DNA of 64,000 bases from Nocardia sp. CY41 (GCF_009829325.1 NZ_VUOS01000014.1:186001-250000), one strand, 5' to 3'; numbered from the stretch's first letter, positions 42,518 to 51,248 are shown. Notes: generated by a model from the letters alone, not told the origin. Numbers and translations are program-made.

Positions 42518-43930
42518 GTGGTCATCTCCCGTAAGCACGCACCGAAGTTGCTCGCGTCGCTCGCCGCGGTGGCCGTGGGGCTACCCCTCCTCGCTGCGGG
42601 CCCCGTGGCCGCGCAGCCGGCGCCGGACGATCCGGTGGTCCAGCCCGCACCACCGTTCCCCGTTCCGCCGCTGCCACCGGGTTTCGATCCGGCGTTCTAT
42701 CGCCCCGCCGTGGCGACCTACGCCGACCTCACCCCCGGTCAGATCATCGCCGCACGCCAGGTCAACCTGGCCAACCTGTCGCTGATCCCGGTGAATGTCG
42801 ACGCCTGGCAACTGTCCTACCGCTCCACCAATTCCCGCGGCGAGGCCATCCCCGCGGTGGCCACGGTGATCAAGCCACGCGGCTACGTCGCCGACCGGCC
42901 GCTGTTCTCGTACCAGATCGCCGAGGACTCGACCGGCAACTACTGCATGCCGTCGTATCAGCTGCAGATGGGTTCCATCCCGGCGGCCTTGACCGGCTCG
43001 ACCCTGGTGGCCGCGCAGTTCCTCGAGGTGCAAGCGGCGCTGGCCCAAGGTTGGGCGGCGGTGATCCCCGATCACCAGGGCCCCGACTCGGCCTATGCCG
43101 CGGGCCCTCTGGCCGGGCGCATCACGCTGGACGGCATTCGCGCCGCCGAGAACTTCGCGCCGATGCGACTGTCCGGGACCGGGACCAGAGTCGGGATGAT
43201 GGGGTACTCCGGCGGGGCGATCGCCACCGGCTGGGCCGCCGAACTGAAGCGCGACTACGCGCCCGAGCTGAACGTGGTCGGCACCGCGGAGGGCGGCATC
43301 CCCGCCGATCTGTCGGCCGCGTTGCGGATGGCCAACGGCAACCTGTCGGCCGGGCTCATCTTCGCGGGCGCGCTCGGCGTCTCCCGCGAGTATCCCGAAC
43401 TGCGCAGATTCCTCGACGACAATGCGAACGGCCTGGGCAGGCTGATGATCGCTGGCAAGGAACAGCTCTGCGCGAGCTACCAGGCCGCGCTGTTCCCGTT
43501 CGCGGACAACCTGGGGATGCTGGCGAAGAACCCGTTCACCGATCCCGTCGTCGTCGACGTACTGAACAAGACGAAGCTGGGCCGAGCGGTGCCGGACATG
43601 CCGATGCTGATGTACCAGGCCAACGCCGACTGGTTGATCCCCGTCGGACCGGTCGACGAGCTCGTCGGCACCTATGCGCAGGACCCCGGCGCGCGGGTCG
43701 AATACATCCGCGACCATTTCAGCGAGCACCTCACCCTCGACCCGATCGCGGCGCCGCGCGCGCTGCTGTGGCTGAAGGACCGGTTCGCGGGCGTCCCGGT
43801 GGCCACGGGCGTCACCATCACCGATGTCGGCTCGATGACACTGGACCCCGCGACGTGGCAGGTGTGGGGCGATACGGTGGGCGCGGTGCTCGCCGCAGCC
43901 TTCCAGCAACCTATCGGCAGCGGCCGCTGA
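42518..43930 (+). CDS. Secreted lipase (LIP family, alpha/beta hydrolase)
   Basis: 470 residues from GTG 42518 (GAAGAGG 7 bp upstream); an ATG at 42488 would add ten residues before the signal peptide. Signal peptide KHAPKLLASLAAVAVGLPLL, cleavage near VAA-QP. A proline-rich linker follows, then the secretory-lipase fold with the nucleophile in GMMGYSGGAIATGW (about 225-238) and candidate acid/base in ANADWLIPVGPVDELVG and DHFSEHLTLDP (His near 410). Such enzymes hydrolyse triacylglycerols in mycobacteria/nocardiae. Followed by a strong terminator. Confidence 0.9.
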   Translation: MVISRKHAPKLLASLAAVAVGLPLLAAGPVAAQPAPDDPVVQPAPPFPVPPLPPGFDPAFYRPAVATYADLTPGQIIAARQVNLANLSLIPVNVDAWQLSYRSTNSRGEAIPAVATVIKPRGYVADRPLFSYQIAEDSTGNYCMPSYQLQMGSIPAALTGSTLVAAQFLEVQAALAQGWAAVIPDHQGPDSAYAAGPLAGRITLDGIRAAENFAPMRLSGTGTRVGMMGYSGGAIATGWAAELKRDYAPELNVVGTAEGGIPADLSAALRMANGNLSAGLIFAGALGVSREYPELRRFLDDNANGLGRLMIAGKEQLCASYQAALFPFADNLGMLAKNPFTDPVVVDVLNKTKLGRAVPDMPMLMYQANADWLIPVGPVDELVGTYAQDPGARVEYIRDHFSEHLTLDPIAAPRALLWLKDRFAGVPVATGVTITDVGSMTLDPATWQVWGDTVGAVLAAAFQQPIGSGR

Positions 43931-43942
43931 TCGAACCCGCCC

Positions 43943-43981
43943 AGAGCTCGTGTCGCGGTCGTCTTCCGCGACACGAGCTCT
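43943..43981 (+). terminator. Strong terminator after the lipase gene
   Basis: Perfect 16-bp arms AGAGCTCGTGTCGCGG (43943-43958) and CCGCGACACGAGCTCT (43966-43981) with a 7-nt loop, starting 12 bp after the stop codon. Confidence 0.88.
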
Positions 43982-44020
43982 CGCGTCTGAGACGATCGGT
44001 GGCGACATCTTCCCCCGTAA

Positions 44021-44036
44021 CTTACTCCAGAGTAAG
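44021..44036. promoter_or_regulatory. Putative TetR-type operator before the SDR gene
   Basis: Perfect dyad CTTACTC-CA-GAGTAAG (44021-44036), ending 8 bp before the ATG and overlapping the AAGG ribosome site, so a bound repressor would block initiation of expression. TTACT/AGTAA half-sites are typical of TetR proteins; the regulator is not identified, the nearest being the gene at 41714. Confidence 0.6.
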
Positions 44037-44044
44037 GTTGACGC

Positions 44045-44944
44045 ATGGCGTGGAAACCAGCTGAGATCCCGGACCAGACGGGACGCACCTTTGTCATCAC
44101 CGGCGCGAACGGCGGTCTGGGCGCCGTCACCACGAAAGTCCTGGCGGCCAAGGGCGCGACCGTGATCATGGCCTGCCGCAACACGGTCAAGGCGAAAGAG
44201 GTCGCGAGCGGCATCGACGGCGACGTCCGCGTGGCCGAACTCGACCTCGCGGACCTGGCCTCGATCCGCAAGTTCGCCGACGACAGCGGCGGATTCGACG
44301 TCCTGATCAACAACGCGGGCCTGATGAACATCCCGTTCTCGCGCACCAAGGACGGTTTCGAAACCCAGTGGGGGGTCAATCACCTCGGACACTTCGCGCT
44401 CACCGGCCTGCTGCTGGACCGCATCGGCGATCGGGTGGTCACGCTCTCCAGCATCGCCCACAAGCAGACCCCGAAGCTCTGGATCGACGACCTCGACTAC
44501 GAAAAGCGCCGCTACCAGCGCAATCTCGCCTACGCGCAGGCCAAGCTGTGCAATCTGATGTTCGCTCGCGAACTGCAGCGCAGGCTGCGCGAGTCCGGTT
44601 CGGCCAAGCGTTCCTACGGCGTGCACCCCGGTGTCTCGGCCACCGACCTCTTCGCACACACCGAGACGCCGCTCGATTACGTCGCCAAGCCGTTCATCCG
44701 CCTGATCGGGCACTCGCCCGCCAAGGCCGCGCACTCGACGCTGTTCGCCGCGACCATGCCCGACGCCGACCCCGAGACCTACTGGGGCCCGACCCGGCTG
44801 TTCGGCAGCCAGGGACCGGTGAAACCCTCGTCGTCCACCCGCCTGTCGCAGAACAAGGACCTGTGGCAGCGGCTGTGGGCGGAGTCCGAGCGCAAGACCG
44901 GCGTCACCTACTCGTTCAGCGCCGGACGAACGCCCGCGCAGTAA
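44045..44944 (+). CDS. Short-chain dehydrogenase/reductase
   Basis: 299 residues of the protochlorophyllide-reductase-like/retinol-dehydrogenase-like SDR group. Cofactor motif VITGANGGLGAVTTKVLA (TGxxxGxG, about 18-35), LDLADLASIRKFAD, NNAG (about 90-93), catalytic Ser in VVTLSSIAHKQ and YAQAK (Tyr and Lys, about 163-167). The C-terminal extension PETYWGPTRLFGSQGP fits the subgroup that acts on bulky hydrophobic substrates. The ATG at 44045 is preceded by AAGG and the dyad described separately. Confidence 0.92.
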   Translation: MAWKPAEIPDQTGRTFVITGANGGLGAVTTKVLAAKGATVIMACRNTVKAKEVASGIDGDVRVAELDLADLASIRKFADDSGGFDVLINNAGLMNIPFSRTKDGFETQWGVNHLGHFALTGLLLDRIGDRVVTLSSIAHKQTPKLWIDDLDYEKRRYQRNLAYAQAKLCNLMFARELQRRLRESGSAKRSYGVHPGVSATDLFAHTETPLDYVAKPFIRLIGHSPAKAAHSTLFAATMPDADPETYWGPTRLFGSQGPVKPSSSTRLSQNKDLWQRLWAESERKTGVTYSFSAGRTPAQ

Positions 44945-45097
44945 CCAGGCCGGTCCGCGCCTCCGAAGCCACGGAACCGATCGCCTACGGCACTCCGTCC
45001 GGCGCCGCTCGACACCGCGATGATCGTGGTCACAGCGCGCGCCGGACGGTGGACCTGGCTCTACGGGCCGCGTAGTAGAACGGGTACCGTAGAAGCC

Positions 45098-45562
45098 GTG
45101 TCCGCCTCACCCCGCCGCTCGGCACACAACCGCCCGGCCCTCATCGCGCTGGTGATCGTCGCCGCGCTGGGCTGCCTGGGGCTGGCCTGGTGGCAGTGGG
45201 AACGGTACGAGTCCGCCAGCGGCACCGGCCAGAACCTCGGGTACGCGTTGCAGTGGCCCCTGTTCGCGGGGTTCGCCGTCTTCGCCTACTTCCGGTACGT
45301 CCGGCTCGAGCGCGAGGCAGGCGAAACCGAGGAGAAGGACGCCTCGACCCCTGGGCGCGCCCCCGCAACCCGGCGCGCCGCCGGTCCGGTCGCACCCACC
45401 GAACTCCCGGCGGGTCTGTTGCCCGAGCGACCCAAGGCCGTCCGCGATGACGACCCGGTGCTCGCCGAGTACAACCGGTACCTCGCCGCGCTGCACGCCA
45501 ACGACATCGACGAGCAGGTCCGCGCGGCAGGCCTGCACACCCGCGAGAGGAGCGCCGGTTGA
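45098..45562 (+). CDS. Two-helix membrane protein, LprD/Rv1343c-like
   Basis: 154 residues from GTG 45098. Helix 1 LIALVIVAALGCLGLAWWQW (about 16-35), YESASGTGQNLGYALQWPLF (the conserved LprD-type loop, about 38-57), helix 2 GFAVFAYFRY; then a cytoplasmic linker rich in Pro/Ala and a conserved C-terminal DDPVLAEYNRYLAALHANDI. It corresponds to Rv1343c (lprD) and its stop overlaps the DUF3817 start by 4 bp, as the same gene pair is adjacent in mycobacteria. Molecular function unknown. Confidence 0.82.
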   Translation: MSASPRRSAHNRPALIALVIVAALGCLGLAWWQWERYESASGTGQNLGYALQWPLFAGFAVFAYFRYVRLEREAGETEEKDASTPGRAPATRRAAGPVAPTELPAGLLPERPKAVRDDDPVLAEYNRYLAALHANDIDEQVRAAGLHTRERSAG

Positions 45563-45924
45563 CCACCAGCGAGAATTCCACCGAGACCACCGCCGCCCCG
45601 GCCCCGGCCCGGAACGCCGCCAAGATCGGTCCGGCACTGCTGCGCTACCGGGCGCTGGCCTGGATCACCGGCCTCTGGCTGCTGCTGCTCACCGGTGAGA
45701 TGATCGCCAAGTACGGCTTCGACGTGCACACCCCCAGCTGGATCGCCGTGGTGCACGGCTGGGTGTACTTCGTCTACCTGCTGGTCACCGCCGACCTCGC
45801 GGTCAAGGTCCGCTGGCCGGTCCTGCGCACCGTCGGCACCCTGCTCGCCGGCACCATCCCGCTGCTGTCGTTCTTCGTCGAGCACGTCAACGCCAAGCAG
45901 GTCAAGCAGACCTTCGGCGTCTGA
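45559..45924 (+). CDS. DUF3817 membrane protein, Rv1342c-like
   Basis: 121 residues starting at TTG 45559 in a TTGA overlap. Three membrane helices; the family motif YRALAWITGLWLLLLTGEMI (about 30-49) and WIAVVHGWVYFVYLLVTADL (about 62-81) are clear. Partner of the LprD-like protein in a conserved Mycobacteriales operon convergent with rdgB. Function unknown. Confidence 0.88.
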   Translation: MTTSENSTETTAAPAPARNAAKIGPALLRYRALAWITGLWLLLLTGEMIAKYGFDVHTPSWIAVVHGWVYFVYLLVTADLAVKVRWPVLRTVGTLLAGTIPLLSFFVEHVNAKQVKQTFGV

Positions 45925-45945
45925 CCCGGCGGCTCGCCGCCCGTG

Positions 45946-46557
45946 TCAGCCCGCTGCGAGCGCCGCCAGCGCGGGCGTCAACTGGGCCAGCGCCCGCCCG
46001 CGATGCGACACCGCGTCCTTCTGGGCAGGCGTCAACTGAGCAGCGGTCACCTCGCCGCCCGCGGGGACGAACAGCGGGTCGTAGCCGAAACCGCCGTCGC
46101 CCACCGGCTTCCGGCCGATCGAACCGGGCCATTCCCCACGCACCACCGTCTCCGCGCCGCCGGGCACCACCAGCGCGCAGGTCGAGACGAACCGTCCGCC
46201 GCGGCGCTCGTCCGGCACATCCGACAGCTGCGCCAGCAACAGCGCGTTGTTGGCCGCGTCGTCGCCGTGCCTACCCGACCAGCGCGCCGACAGCACACCC
46301 GGCATCCCGTTCAAGGCGTCCACCTCGATGCCGGAATCGTCGGCGACACACGGCAAACCGGTAGCCGCGGCGCCGTCGCGCGCCTTGGCGAGCGCGTTCT
46401 CCTCGAACGTCGCGCCGGTCTCGGGCGCCTCGTCGTACGGGGGGACGTCGTCCAACCCGAGGATCTCGATCCCGGCGATCCCCGCCTCGTCGAGGATGCG
46501 GCGCAGTTCGTTCAATTTCTTGGCATTGCGGCTGGCCACCAGCAGACGACGAGTCAT
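45946..46557 (-). CDS. rdgB: XTP/dITP diphosphatase (RdgB/HAM1)
   Basis: 203 residues of the non-canonical purine NTP pyrophosphatase family, which removes ITP, dITP and XTP from the nucleotide pool. Conserved SRNAKKLNELRRIL (about 9-22), GATFEENALAKARDGA (about 48-63), ADDSGIEVDALNGMPGVLSA (about 72-91, catalytic Asp) and DGGFGYDPLFVP (about 155-166). Its start overlaps the rph stop by one base, so both are co-translated, as in M. tuberculosis (Rv1340-Rv1341). Confidence 0.95.
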   Translation of the reverse strand: MTRRLLVASRNAKKLNELRRILDEAGIAGIEILGLDDVPPYDEAPETGATFEENALAKARDGAAATGLPCVADDSGIEVDALNGMPGVLSARWSGRHGDDAANNALLLAQLSDVPDERRGGRFVSTCALVVPGGAETVVRGEWPGSIGRKPVGDGGFGYDPLFVPAGGEVTAAQLTPAQKDAVSHRGRALAQLTPALAALAAG

Positions 46558-47327
46558 CACTTCTTCTTCGCGTCGGCCTGCTCCGGAAGCACCCCGGGAT
46601 ACGGCAGCGCCAGCGCTTCCTTCTGCACGACGAACAACTGTTCGCAGCCGGCCAGCGCGGCATCGAGCAACTTGTCCAGCGTGGAACGCGGGAAAGTGGC
46701 GCCCTCGCCGGTGCCCTGGATCTCCACCAGCGTGCCGGTATCGGTGGCGACCACGTTCATGTCGACCTCGGCCCGCGAATCCTCCTCGTACGGCAGATCC
46801 AAGCGCACCCGACCGTCGACCACACCGACGCTCACCGCGGCGATCGCGCACGAGATCGGCTGCGGGTCGGCCAGCGCGCCCGCCGCGCCGAGATAGGTCA
46901 CCGCATCCGCCAGCGCCACATAAGCGCCGGTGATCGCGGCCGTCCTGGTACCGCCGTCGGCCTGCAACACATCGCAGTCGATTGCGATGGTGTTCTCACC
47001 GATCGCGGCCAGATCGATGCAGGCGCGCAGCGAACGGCCGACCAGGCGGCTGATCTCCTGGGTCCGTCCGCCGATACGGCCCTTCACCGACTCACGCCCG
47101 CTGCGGGTATGCGTCGCGGCGGGCAGCATCGCGTATTCGGCGGTGAGCCAGCCCAATCCGGAATCGCGCCGCCACGCGGGCACCCCCTCGGTGACGCTCG
47201 CGGTGCACATCACCCGCGTCTGCCCGAACTCCACCAGCACCGAACCCGCTGGATGCGTGGTGAAACCACGGGTGATCCGGACCTCGCGGAGCTCATCGTC
47301 CGCCCTGCCATCGGCTCGTCTCGACAC
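46557..47327 (-). CDS. rph: Ribonuclease PH
   Basis: 256 residues from GTG 47327 (MSRRADGR; a GTG two codons earlier is possible). It matches mycobacterial RphA almost throughout: ITRGFTTHPAGSVLVEFGQT, GLGWLTAEYAMLPAATHTRS, GRTQEISRLVGRSLRACIDL and the phosphate/catalytic segment DVLQADGGTRTAAITGAYVA and YEEDSRAEVDMNVV. It trims tRNA 3' ends phosphorolytically. Followed by rdgB with one-base overlap. Immediately upstream of it is a repeat-rich gap, so its promoter lies next to a hairpin repeat. Confidence 0.96.
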   Translation of the reverse strand: MSRRADGRADDELREVRITRGFTTHPAGSVLVEFGQTRVMCTASVTEGVPAWRRDSGLGWLTAEYAMLPAATHTRSGRESVKGRIGGRTQEISRLVGRSLRACIDLAAIGENTIAIDCDVLQADGGTRTAAITGAYVALADAVTYLGAAGALADPQPISCAIAAVSVGVVDGRVRLDLPYEEDSRAEVDMNVVATDTGTLVEIQGTGEGATFPRSTLDKLLDAALAGCEQLFVVQKEALALPYPGVLPEQADAKKK

Positions 47328-47352
47328 GGCCACAGCCTACTGTGTTGGATTT

Positions 47353-47765
47353 GCCGCGCCTCCGCGCGGCGTGTTCGCGGCCCCTTTGTGGCTCGCGTTC
47401 GGGCAATGCTTGGTCTCGCTTCGCTCGAAAGACGTGGTTGCGGTGCGCTGGGCACGTCGGTTTCATCCCCCGGCATCAGGCGCGCGGTTCCCACTAGCCG
47501 CCAGCCCGACCCACCGGCGACCGTTGGCCGAGAGGCCGACCCACACGCGACCGGTGCACTGCGAGCCCTGCCCGGCCAACCGCGGCTGCTCGATCCCGCT
47601 TCGCCCGAGAGCCACAGTCCAGATGCGCTGAGCGCGCCGGTTCGCCACCCGGCACAAGAGCGCGCAGCTCCCACTGGTCGCCAGGCGGACCCACTCGCTA
47701 CCGGTGCAATGCCGGCGCGGCCCGACGCATGCTCCATCCGGCTCGAGAGACGCGGTGGAGGTGCG
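47353..47765. repeat. Degenerate hairpin-bearing intergenic repeats
   Basis: A 600-bp gap (47328-47927) without a credible gene. It begins with the hairpin GCCGCGC-CTCC-GCGCGGC (47353-47370), then GTGTTCGCGGCCCC (47371-47384) and a 43-nt block (47406-47448) that is 40/43 identical to the reverse complement of 51584-51626. A diverged copy of the segment from 47417 recurs 180 bp later (from 47597) and a shorter remnant near 47741-47765. This looks like a family of short dispersed elements that has expanded locally. Beyond 47766 to the phosphodiesterase gene no feature was seen. Confidence 0.6.
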
Positions 47766-47927
47766 CTGGCGTGTTGATAGCGAATTCTGGATATAGGGCG
47801 CATCGAGTTCCGAACCGTGCGGCGCTACGGATATTCGGGGATCGGTTCGTCGGACCGGTGTGTTGTGCGAATCAGACGTCCGGGTTCATCGGTCCGTTCG
47901 ATGAGTTCTGCCGTAAACCGGATTCGA

Positions 47928-48692
47928 TCAGAGGTCGAAGGTTTCGCCCGGGGCCACCGCATGGACCGGACCGGTGAACTGTTCCTTCGCTTCGGCGATC
48001 ACGTCTTCGCGCGAGGTCCACGGGGGGATGTGGGTGAGCAGGAGTTCCTTCACGCCGGCCTCGGCGGCGATCTGGCCGGCCTCGGTGCCCGAAAGGTGAA
48101 TGCCCGGCGGCCGATTCGCCGGGTCGTGGGTCCAGGAGGCCTCCGCCATCAGGACATCGGCGCCCTGCGCGAGTTCGTGGACCTGGGGGCAGAGTGCGGT
48201 GTCACCGGTGTAGACGAAGGTGCGTCCGGCCGCGGTGACGATCCGCAGACCGTAGGACTCCGGCGGGTGGAACATCCGGCGCGCGGTGACGGTGTGGCCC
48301 GGGCCGAACGCGACGGGCTCGCCCTCGGCCCAGGCCCGCATGTCGATCACGTCGGACCAGTCGTCGCATTCGCCGCCGACTTCGGCGGAGGCGTTGCCGA
48401 TGCGCAGCGAGGTGTCCGACGGGCCGCGCACGATCGCCTTCCCCTCCGGGGGCGTCGGGTGGTAGCGGCGCCACACCAGCAAACCGGGCAGGTCCAGGCA
48501 GTGGTCGGCGTGCAGATGGGTCAGGAAGATGTCGACCTCACCCGGGTCGGCGTGGCGCTGCAACGCGCCGAGCACTCCCGGACCGAAATCGATGACCGTC
48601 GGCCGCATGTCCGGGCCGGTCAACAGGTACCCCGACGCGGGAGAGTCCGGGCCGGACACACTGCCCGAGCACCCGAGGACGGTAAGGCGCAT
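47928..48692 (-). CDS. Metallo-beta-lactamase-fold phosphodiesterase, Rv1339-like
   Basis: 254 residues. HxHxDH metal motif in LTHLHADHCLDLPGL (about 58-72), the opening MRLTVLGCSGSVSGPDSPAS and the later VYTGDTALCPQVHELA (metal Asp) and LLLTHIPPWTSREDV (metal His). This is the Rv1339 protein group, reported in mycobacteria to hydrolyse cAMP as an atypical class II phosphodiesterase. Gene order (rhomboid, this gene, rph, rdgB) matches M. tuberculosis except that murI is missing. The ATG at 48692 is the family start. Confidence 0.9.
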   Translation of the reverse strand: MRLTVLGCSGSVSGPDSPASGYLLTGPDMRPTVIDFGPGVLGALQRHADPGEVDIFLTHLHADHCLDLPGLLVWRRYHPTPPEGKAIVRGPSDTSLRIGNASAEVGGECDDWSDVIDMRAWAEGEPVAFGPGHTVTARRMFHPPESYGLRIVTAAGRTFVYTGDTALCPQVHELAQGADVLMAEASWTHDPANRPPGIHLSGTEAGQIAAEAGVKELLLTHIPPWTSREDVIAEAKEQFTGPVHAVAPGETFDL

Positions 48693-48760
48693 TCCCCCAT
48701 GCTGCCACGCGGAATTCTCACTCAAGGAAGGATCCCCCACATTTCCGGCGGGCCGCCCAC

Positions 48761-49486
48761 TCACCGCGGCGACGCACCGGCTCCGGCTCGGTCCCCGCGG
48801 CGGTTTCGTCGTGCATCTCCAGAGAGTACCCAGCCGGCCAGCAATCCACTCAACGCGCCGAATAGATGCCCCTGCCAAGAGATTCCGGGCTGTCCGGGCA
48901 GCACGCCCCACAGCAGCGACCCGTACAGGGCCAGCACGACGAGGCCGAGCACGATCTGCCCGACGTTGCGGGCGAACCAACCGCGGCAGATGAGGAAGGT
49001 CAACCAGCCGAACACCAGCGACGACGCACCGATGTGCGTGCTGCCGGTGGCTCCGGTGAGCCAGACGCCGAGCCCGGCCCCCAGCCAGATGATCGCGGTC
49101 GCGGCCAGCCCGCGTCCGATGCCGCTCACCAGCACCAGGAAGCCGAGAACCAGCACCGGGAGCGTGTTGCCGACCAGGTGCCCCCAGTTGTCGTGCAGCA
49201 ACGGCGCGAACAGGATGCCGGACAGCCCCTCGGCCCGGCGGGGCTCGATCCCCGCGCTCTCCAAGTCTCCGTGGACGGCGGTGTCGACCCCTTCGACCCC
49301 GTAGAGCAGCCCCACGAATCCGGCGATCAGCACACCGGCCCGCAGCCCCAACTGTTTGATCCCGGGGACGCCACCGGTCGCGGACGGTGTGGACGGACGT
49401 GGCGCACCGACGGGCTTGCCCAGCTGCGCACGGATCGCCGCGATCCGATCCGGGTCGAACGACGGCCCGAGTCCCGCGCCTGCCAT
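48761..49486 (-). CDS. Rhomboid-family intramembrane serine protease
   Basis: 241 residues, Rv1337-like. About six membrane helices; HDNWGHLVGNTLPVLVLGFL (conserved His/Asn/HLxxN in helix 2, about 108-127), nucleophile in HIGASSLVFGW (about 161-171) and the base in GISWQGHLFGALSGLLAG (about 208-225). Complete Ser-His dyad, so likely active. The ATG at 49486 has GAGGAGGT upstream. Part of the cysM-to-rdgB run. Confidence 0.92.
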   Translation of the reverse strand: MAGAGLGPSFDPDRIAAIRAQLGKPVGAPRPSTPSATGGVPGIKQLGLRAGVLIAGFVGLLYGVEGVDTAVHGDLESAGIEPRRAEGLSGILFAPLLHDNWGHLVGNTLPVLVLGFLVLVSGIGRGLAATAIIWLGAGLGVWLTGATGSTHIGASSLVFGWLTFLICRGWFARNVGQIVLGLVVLALYGSLLWGVLPGQPGISWQGHLFGALSGLLAGWVLSGDARRNRRGDRAGAGASPR

Positions 49487-49551
49487 GGCCACCTCCTCGC
49501 CGTGGCGGGGTCGTGGCCCCGCCTCACCGAGGGTACCGGCACGGCCGGTGA

Positions 49552-50514
49552 TCAGGCCCAGAGCTGGCCGTCCAGCCGCTCCTCCGCCTCTTCGAGGGTG
49601 CCGTCGTAGGCGCCGGTCGACAGGTACTTCCACCCGCCGTCGGCGACCACGAACGCGATGTCGGCGCGCGTGCCCGCCTTCGCCGCCTTGCGTGCGACGC
49701 CCAGCGCGGCGTGCAGGATGGCGCCGGTGGAGATTCCGGCGAAGATGCCCTCCTCGAGCACCAGTTCGCGGGTGCGCTTCACCGCGTCGTAGGGGCCGAC
49801 CGAGAAACGCGTGGTCAGCACGCTTTCGTCGTACAGTTCGGGGATGAATCCCTCGTCGATGTTGCGCAGGCCGTAGACCAGTTCGCCGTACCGTGGCTCG
49901 GCGGCCACGATCTCGATGCCGGGCACCTTCTCGCGCAGGAAACGGCCGGTCCCCATCAGCGTGCCCGTGGTGCCCAGACCCGCGACGAAATGGGTGATCT
50001 CGGGCAGATCGGCCAGGATCTCCGGGCCGGTGGTCTCGTAGTGCGCCGACGCGTTCGCCGGATTGCCGTACTGGTAGAGCATCACCCAGTCCGGATTCTC
50101 CGCCGCGATCTGCTTGGCCAGCGCGACGGCCTGGTTGGAGCCGCCCGCCGCGGGGGAATCGATGATCCGCGCCCCGAACATGGTGAGCAACTGCCGCCGC
50201 TCCACCGAGGTGTTCTCCGGCATCACGCAGATCAGCTGATAGCCCTTCAGCTTCGCGGCCATGGCCAGCGAGATCCCGGTGTTGCCGCTGGTCGGTTCCA
50301 GAATCGTGCAACCGGGCCGCAGCAGCCCGTCGGCCTCGGCCTGCTCGATCATCCGCAGGGCGGGCCGATCCTTGATCGAGCCGGTGGGGTTGCGATCCTC
50401 CAGCTTCGCCCACAGCCGCACGTGGTTGTCACCGTCCCACTGCGGGGACAGGGTGCGCAGGCCGACCAGCGGAGTGTTGCCGAGGGTCGCGATCAGCGAT
50501 TCGTAACGCGCCAC
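49552..50514 (-). CDS. cysM: O-phosphoserine sulfhydrylase (cysteine synthase CysM)
   Basis: 320 residues, Rv1336 type. PLP lysine in NPTGSIKDRPALRMIEQ (about 42-58), phosphate/substrate loop EPTSGNTGISLAMAAKLKG (about 72-90) and GTTGTLMGTGRF (PLP phosphate). The actinobacterial CysM uses O-phosphoserine and takes sulfur from the CysO thiocarboxylate, an arrangement supported here by adjacent cysO (8-bp gap) and mec. Confidence 0.96.
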   Translation of the reverse strand: MARYESLIATLGNTPLVGLRTLSPQWDGDNHVRLWAKLEDRNPTGSIKDRPALRMIEQAEADGLLRPGCTILEPTSGNTGISLAMAAKLKGYQLICVMPENTSVERRQLLTMFGARIIDSPAAGGSNQAVALAKQIAAENPDWVMLYQYGNPANASAHYETTGPEILADLPEITHFVAGLGTTGTLMGTGRFLREKVPGIEIVAAEPRYGELVYGLRNIDEGFIPELYDESVLTTRFSVGPYDAVKRTRELVLEEGIFAGISTGAILHAALGVARKAAKAGTRADIAFVVADGGWKYLSTGAYDGTLEEAEERLDGQLWA

Positions 50515-50522
50515 GGGACCGG

Positions 50523-50795
50523 TCAGCCTCCTGCCACGGCGGGGAGGATCGTGACGCTGGCGTCCTGGGGAACCTCGGCGGCGAGCCCGCCGGCGAAGCG
50601 CACGTCCTCGTCGTCGACGTAGATGTTGACGTAGCGGTTCAGCTTGCCGTCCTTGAGCAGGCGCTCGGCGAGCCCGGGGTGGTTGGCCTCGAGGTCGTCG
50701 ATCAGCGCCGACAGTGTGGCGCCTTCGGCCTGCACGCGCTTCTCACCTCCGGTGAGGCCGCGCATGATGGTCGGGATGGAGACGGTTACCGGCAT
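50523..50795 (-). CDS. cysO: Sulfur-carrier protein CysO (MoaD/ThiS family)
   Basis: 90 residues, ubiquitin-like beta-grasp. ATLSALIDDLEANHPGLAER (about 26-45), NIYVDDEDVRFAGGLA and the required C-terminal AGG, where sulfur is carried as a thiocarboxylate. It forms a thiol-protein adduct with serine-derived substrate through CysM, and Mec then frees cysteine. The ATG at 50795 has GAGGAG upstream; 33 bp after mec. Confidence 0.95.
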   Translation of the reverse strand: MPVTVSIPTIMRGLTGGEKRVQAEGATLSALIDDLEANHPGLAERLLKDGKLNRYVNIYVDDEDVRFAGGLAAEVPQDASVTILPAVAGG

Positions 50796-50828
50796 GGGTA
50801 CTCCTCGGTTTCGCGAACAGGCATCGGT

Positions 50829-51248
50829 CTAGTTCTCGTACGCGTCGACGATCCGCACCGGCTCCTCGGTGACCTCGCCGTCCACGATCCGATAGCTGCG
50901 CAACTCGTGCTGCTCGGGATCACGGGTGGAGATCAGCACATAGTGCGCGAAAGGCTCGGAGGCGTACGACACGTCGGTGCGGCTCGGATAGGCCTCGGTG
51001 GCGGTGTGCGAGTGGTAGATGACGACGGGCGTCTCGTCGGCGTCGTCCATCTCGCGCCACACCTTCAACTGCTCGCCGGAGTCGAAGCGGTAGAACGTGG
51101 GCGACCGCTCGGCGTTGACCATGGCGATGAAGCGCTCCGGCCGATCCGAGCCCTCCGGCCCCGCGATCACACCGCAGGCCTCGTCCGGGTGATCGGCGCG
51201 CGCGTGCGCCACCATCGCCTCCACGAGGTCGGCCCTGATCACCAGCAC
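50829..51248 (-). CDS. mec: CysO-cysteine peptidase Mec (JAMM metalloprotease)
   Basis: 139 residues from GTG 51248 (GGAAAGG 10 bp upstream; GTG at 51257 or 51242 are alternatives). The JAMM/MPN+ zinc motif is complete: VIYHSHTATEAYPSRTDVS (HxH-x10-D, about 75-93) with the glutamate in DEACGVIAGPEGS (about 20-32). It releases cysteine from CysO-Cys. Upstream lie about 640 bp of repeat-containing DNA before the P1 peptidase gene, so the cysteine operon has its own promoter region. Confidence 0.94.
   Translation of the reverse strand: MLVIRADLVEAMVAHARADHPDEACGVIAGPEGSDRPERFIAMVNAERSPTFYRFDSGEQLKVWREMDDADETPVVIYHSHTATEAYPSRTDVSYASEPFAHYVLISTRDPEQHELRSYRIVDGEVTEEPVRIVDAYEN

Noticed and set aside
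45928..45941. Short GGCGGC/GCCGCC stem between DUF3817 and rdgB as a terminator
   Set aside because: Six-base stem with a 2-nt loop is expected often in such G+C-rich DNA; too weak to call.
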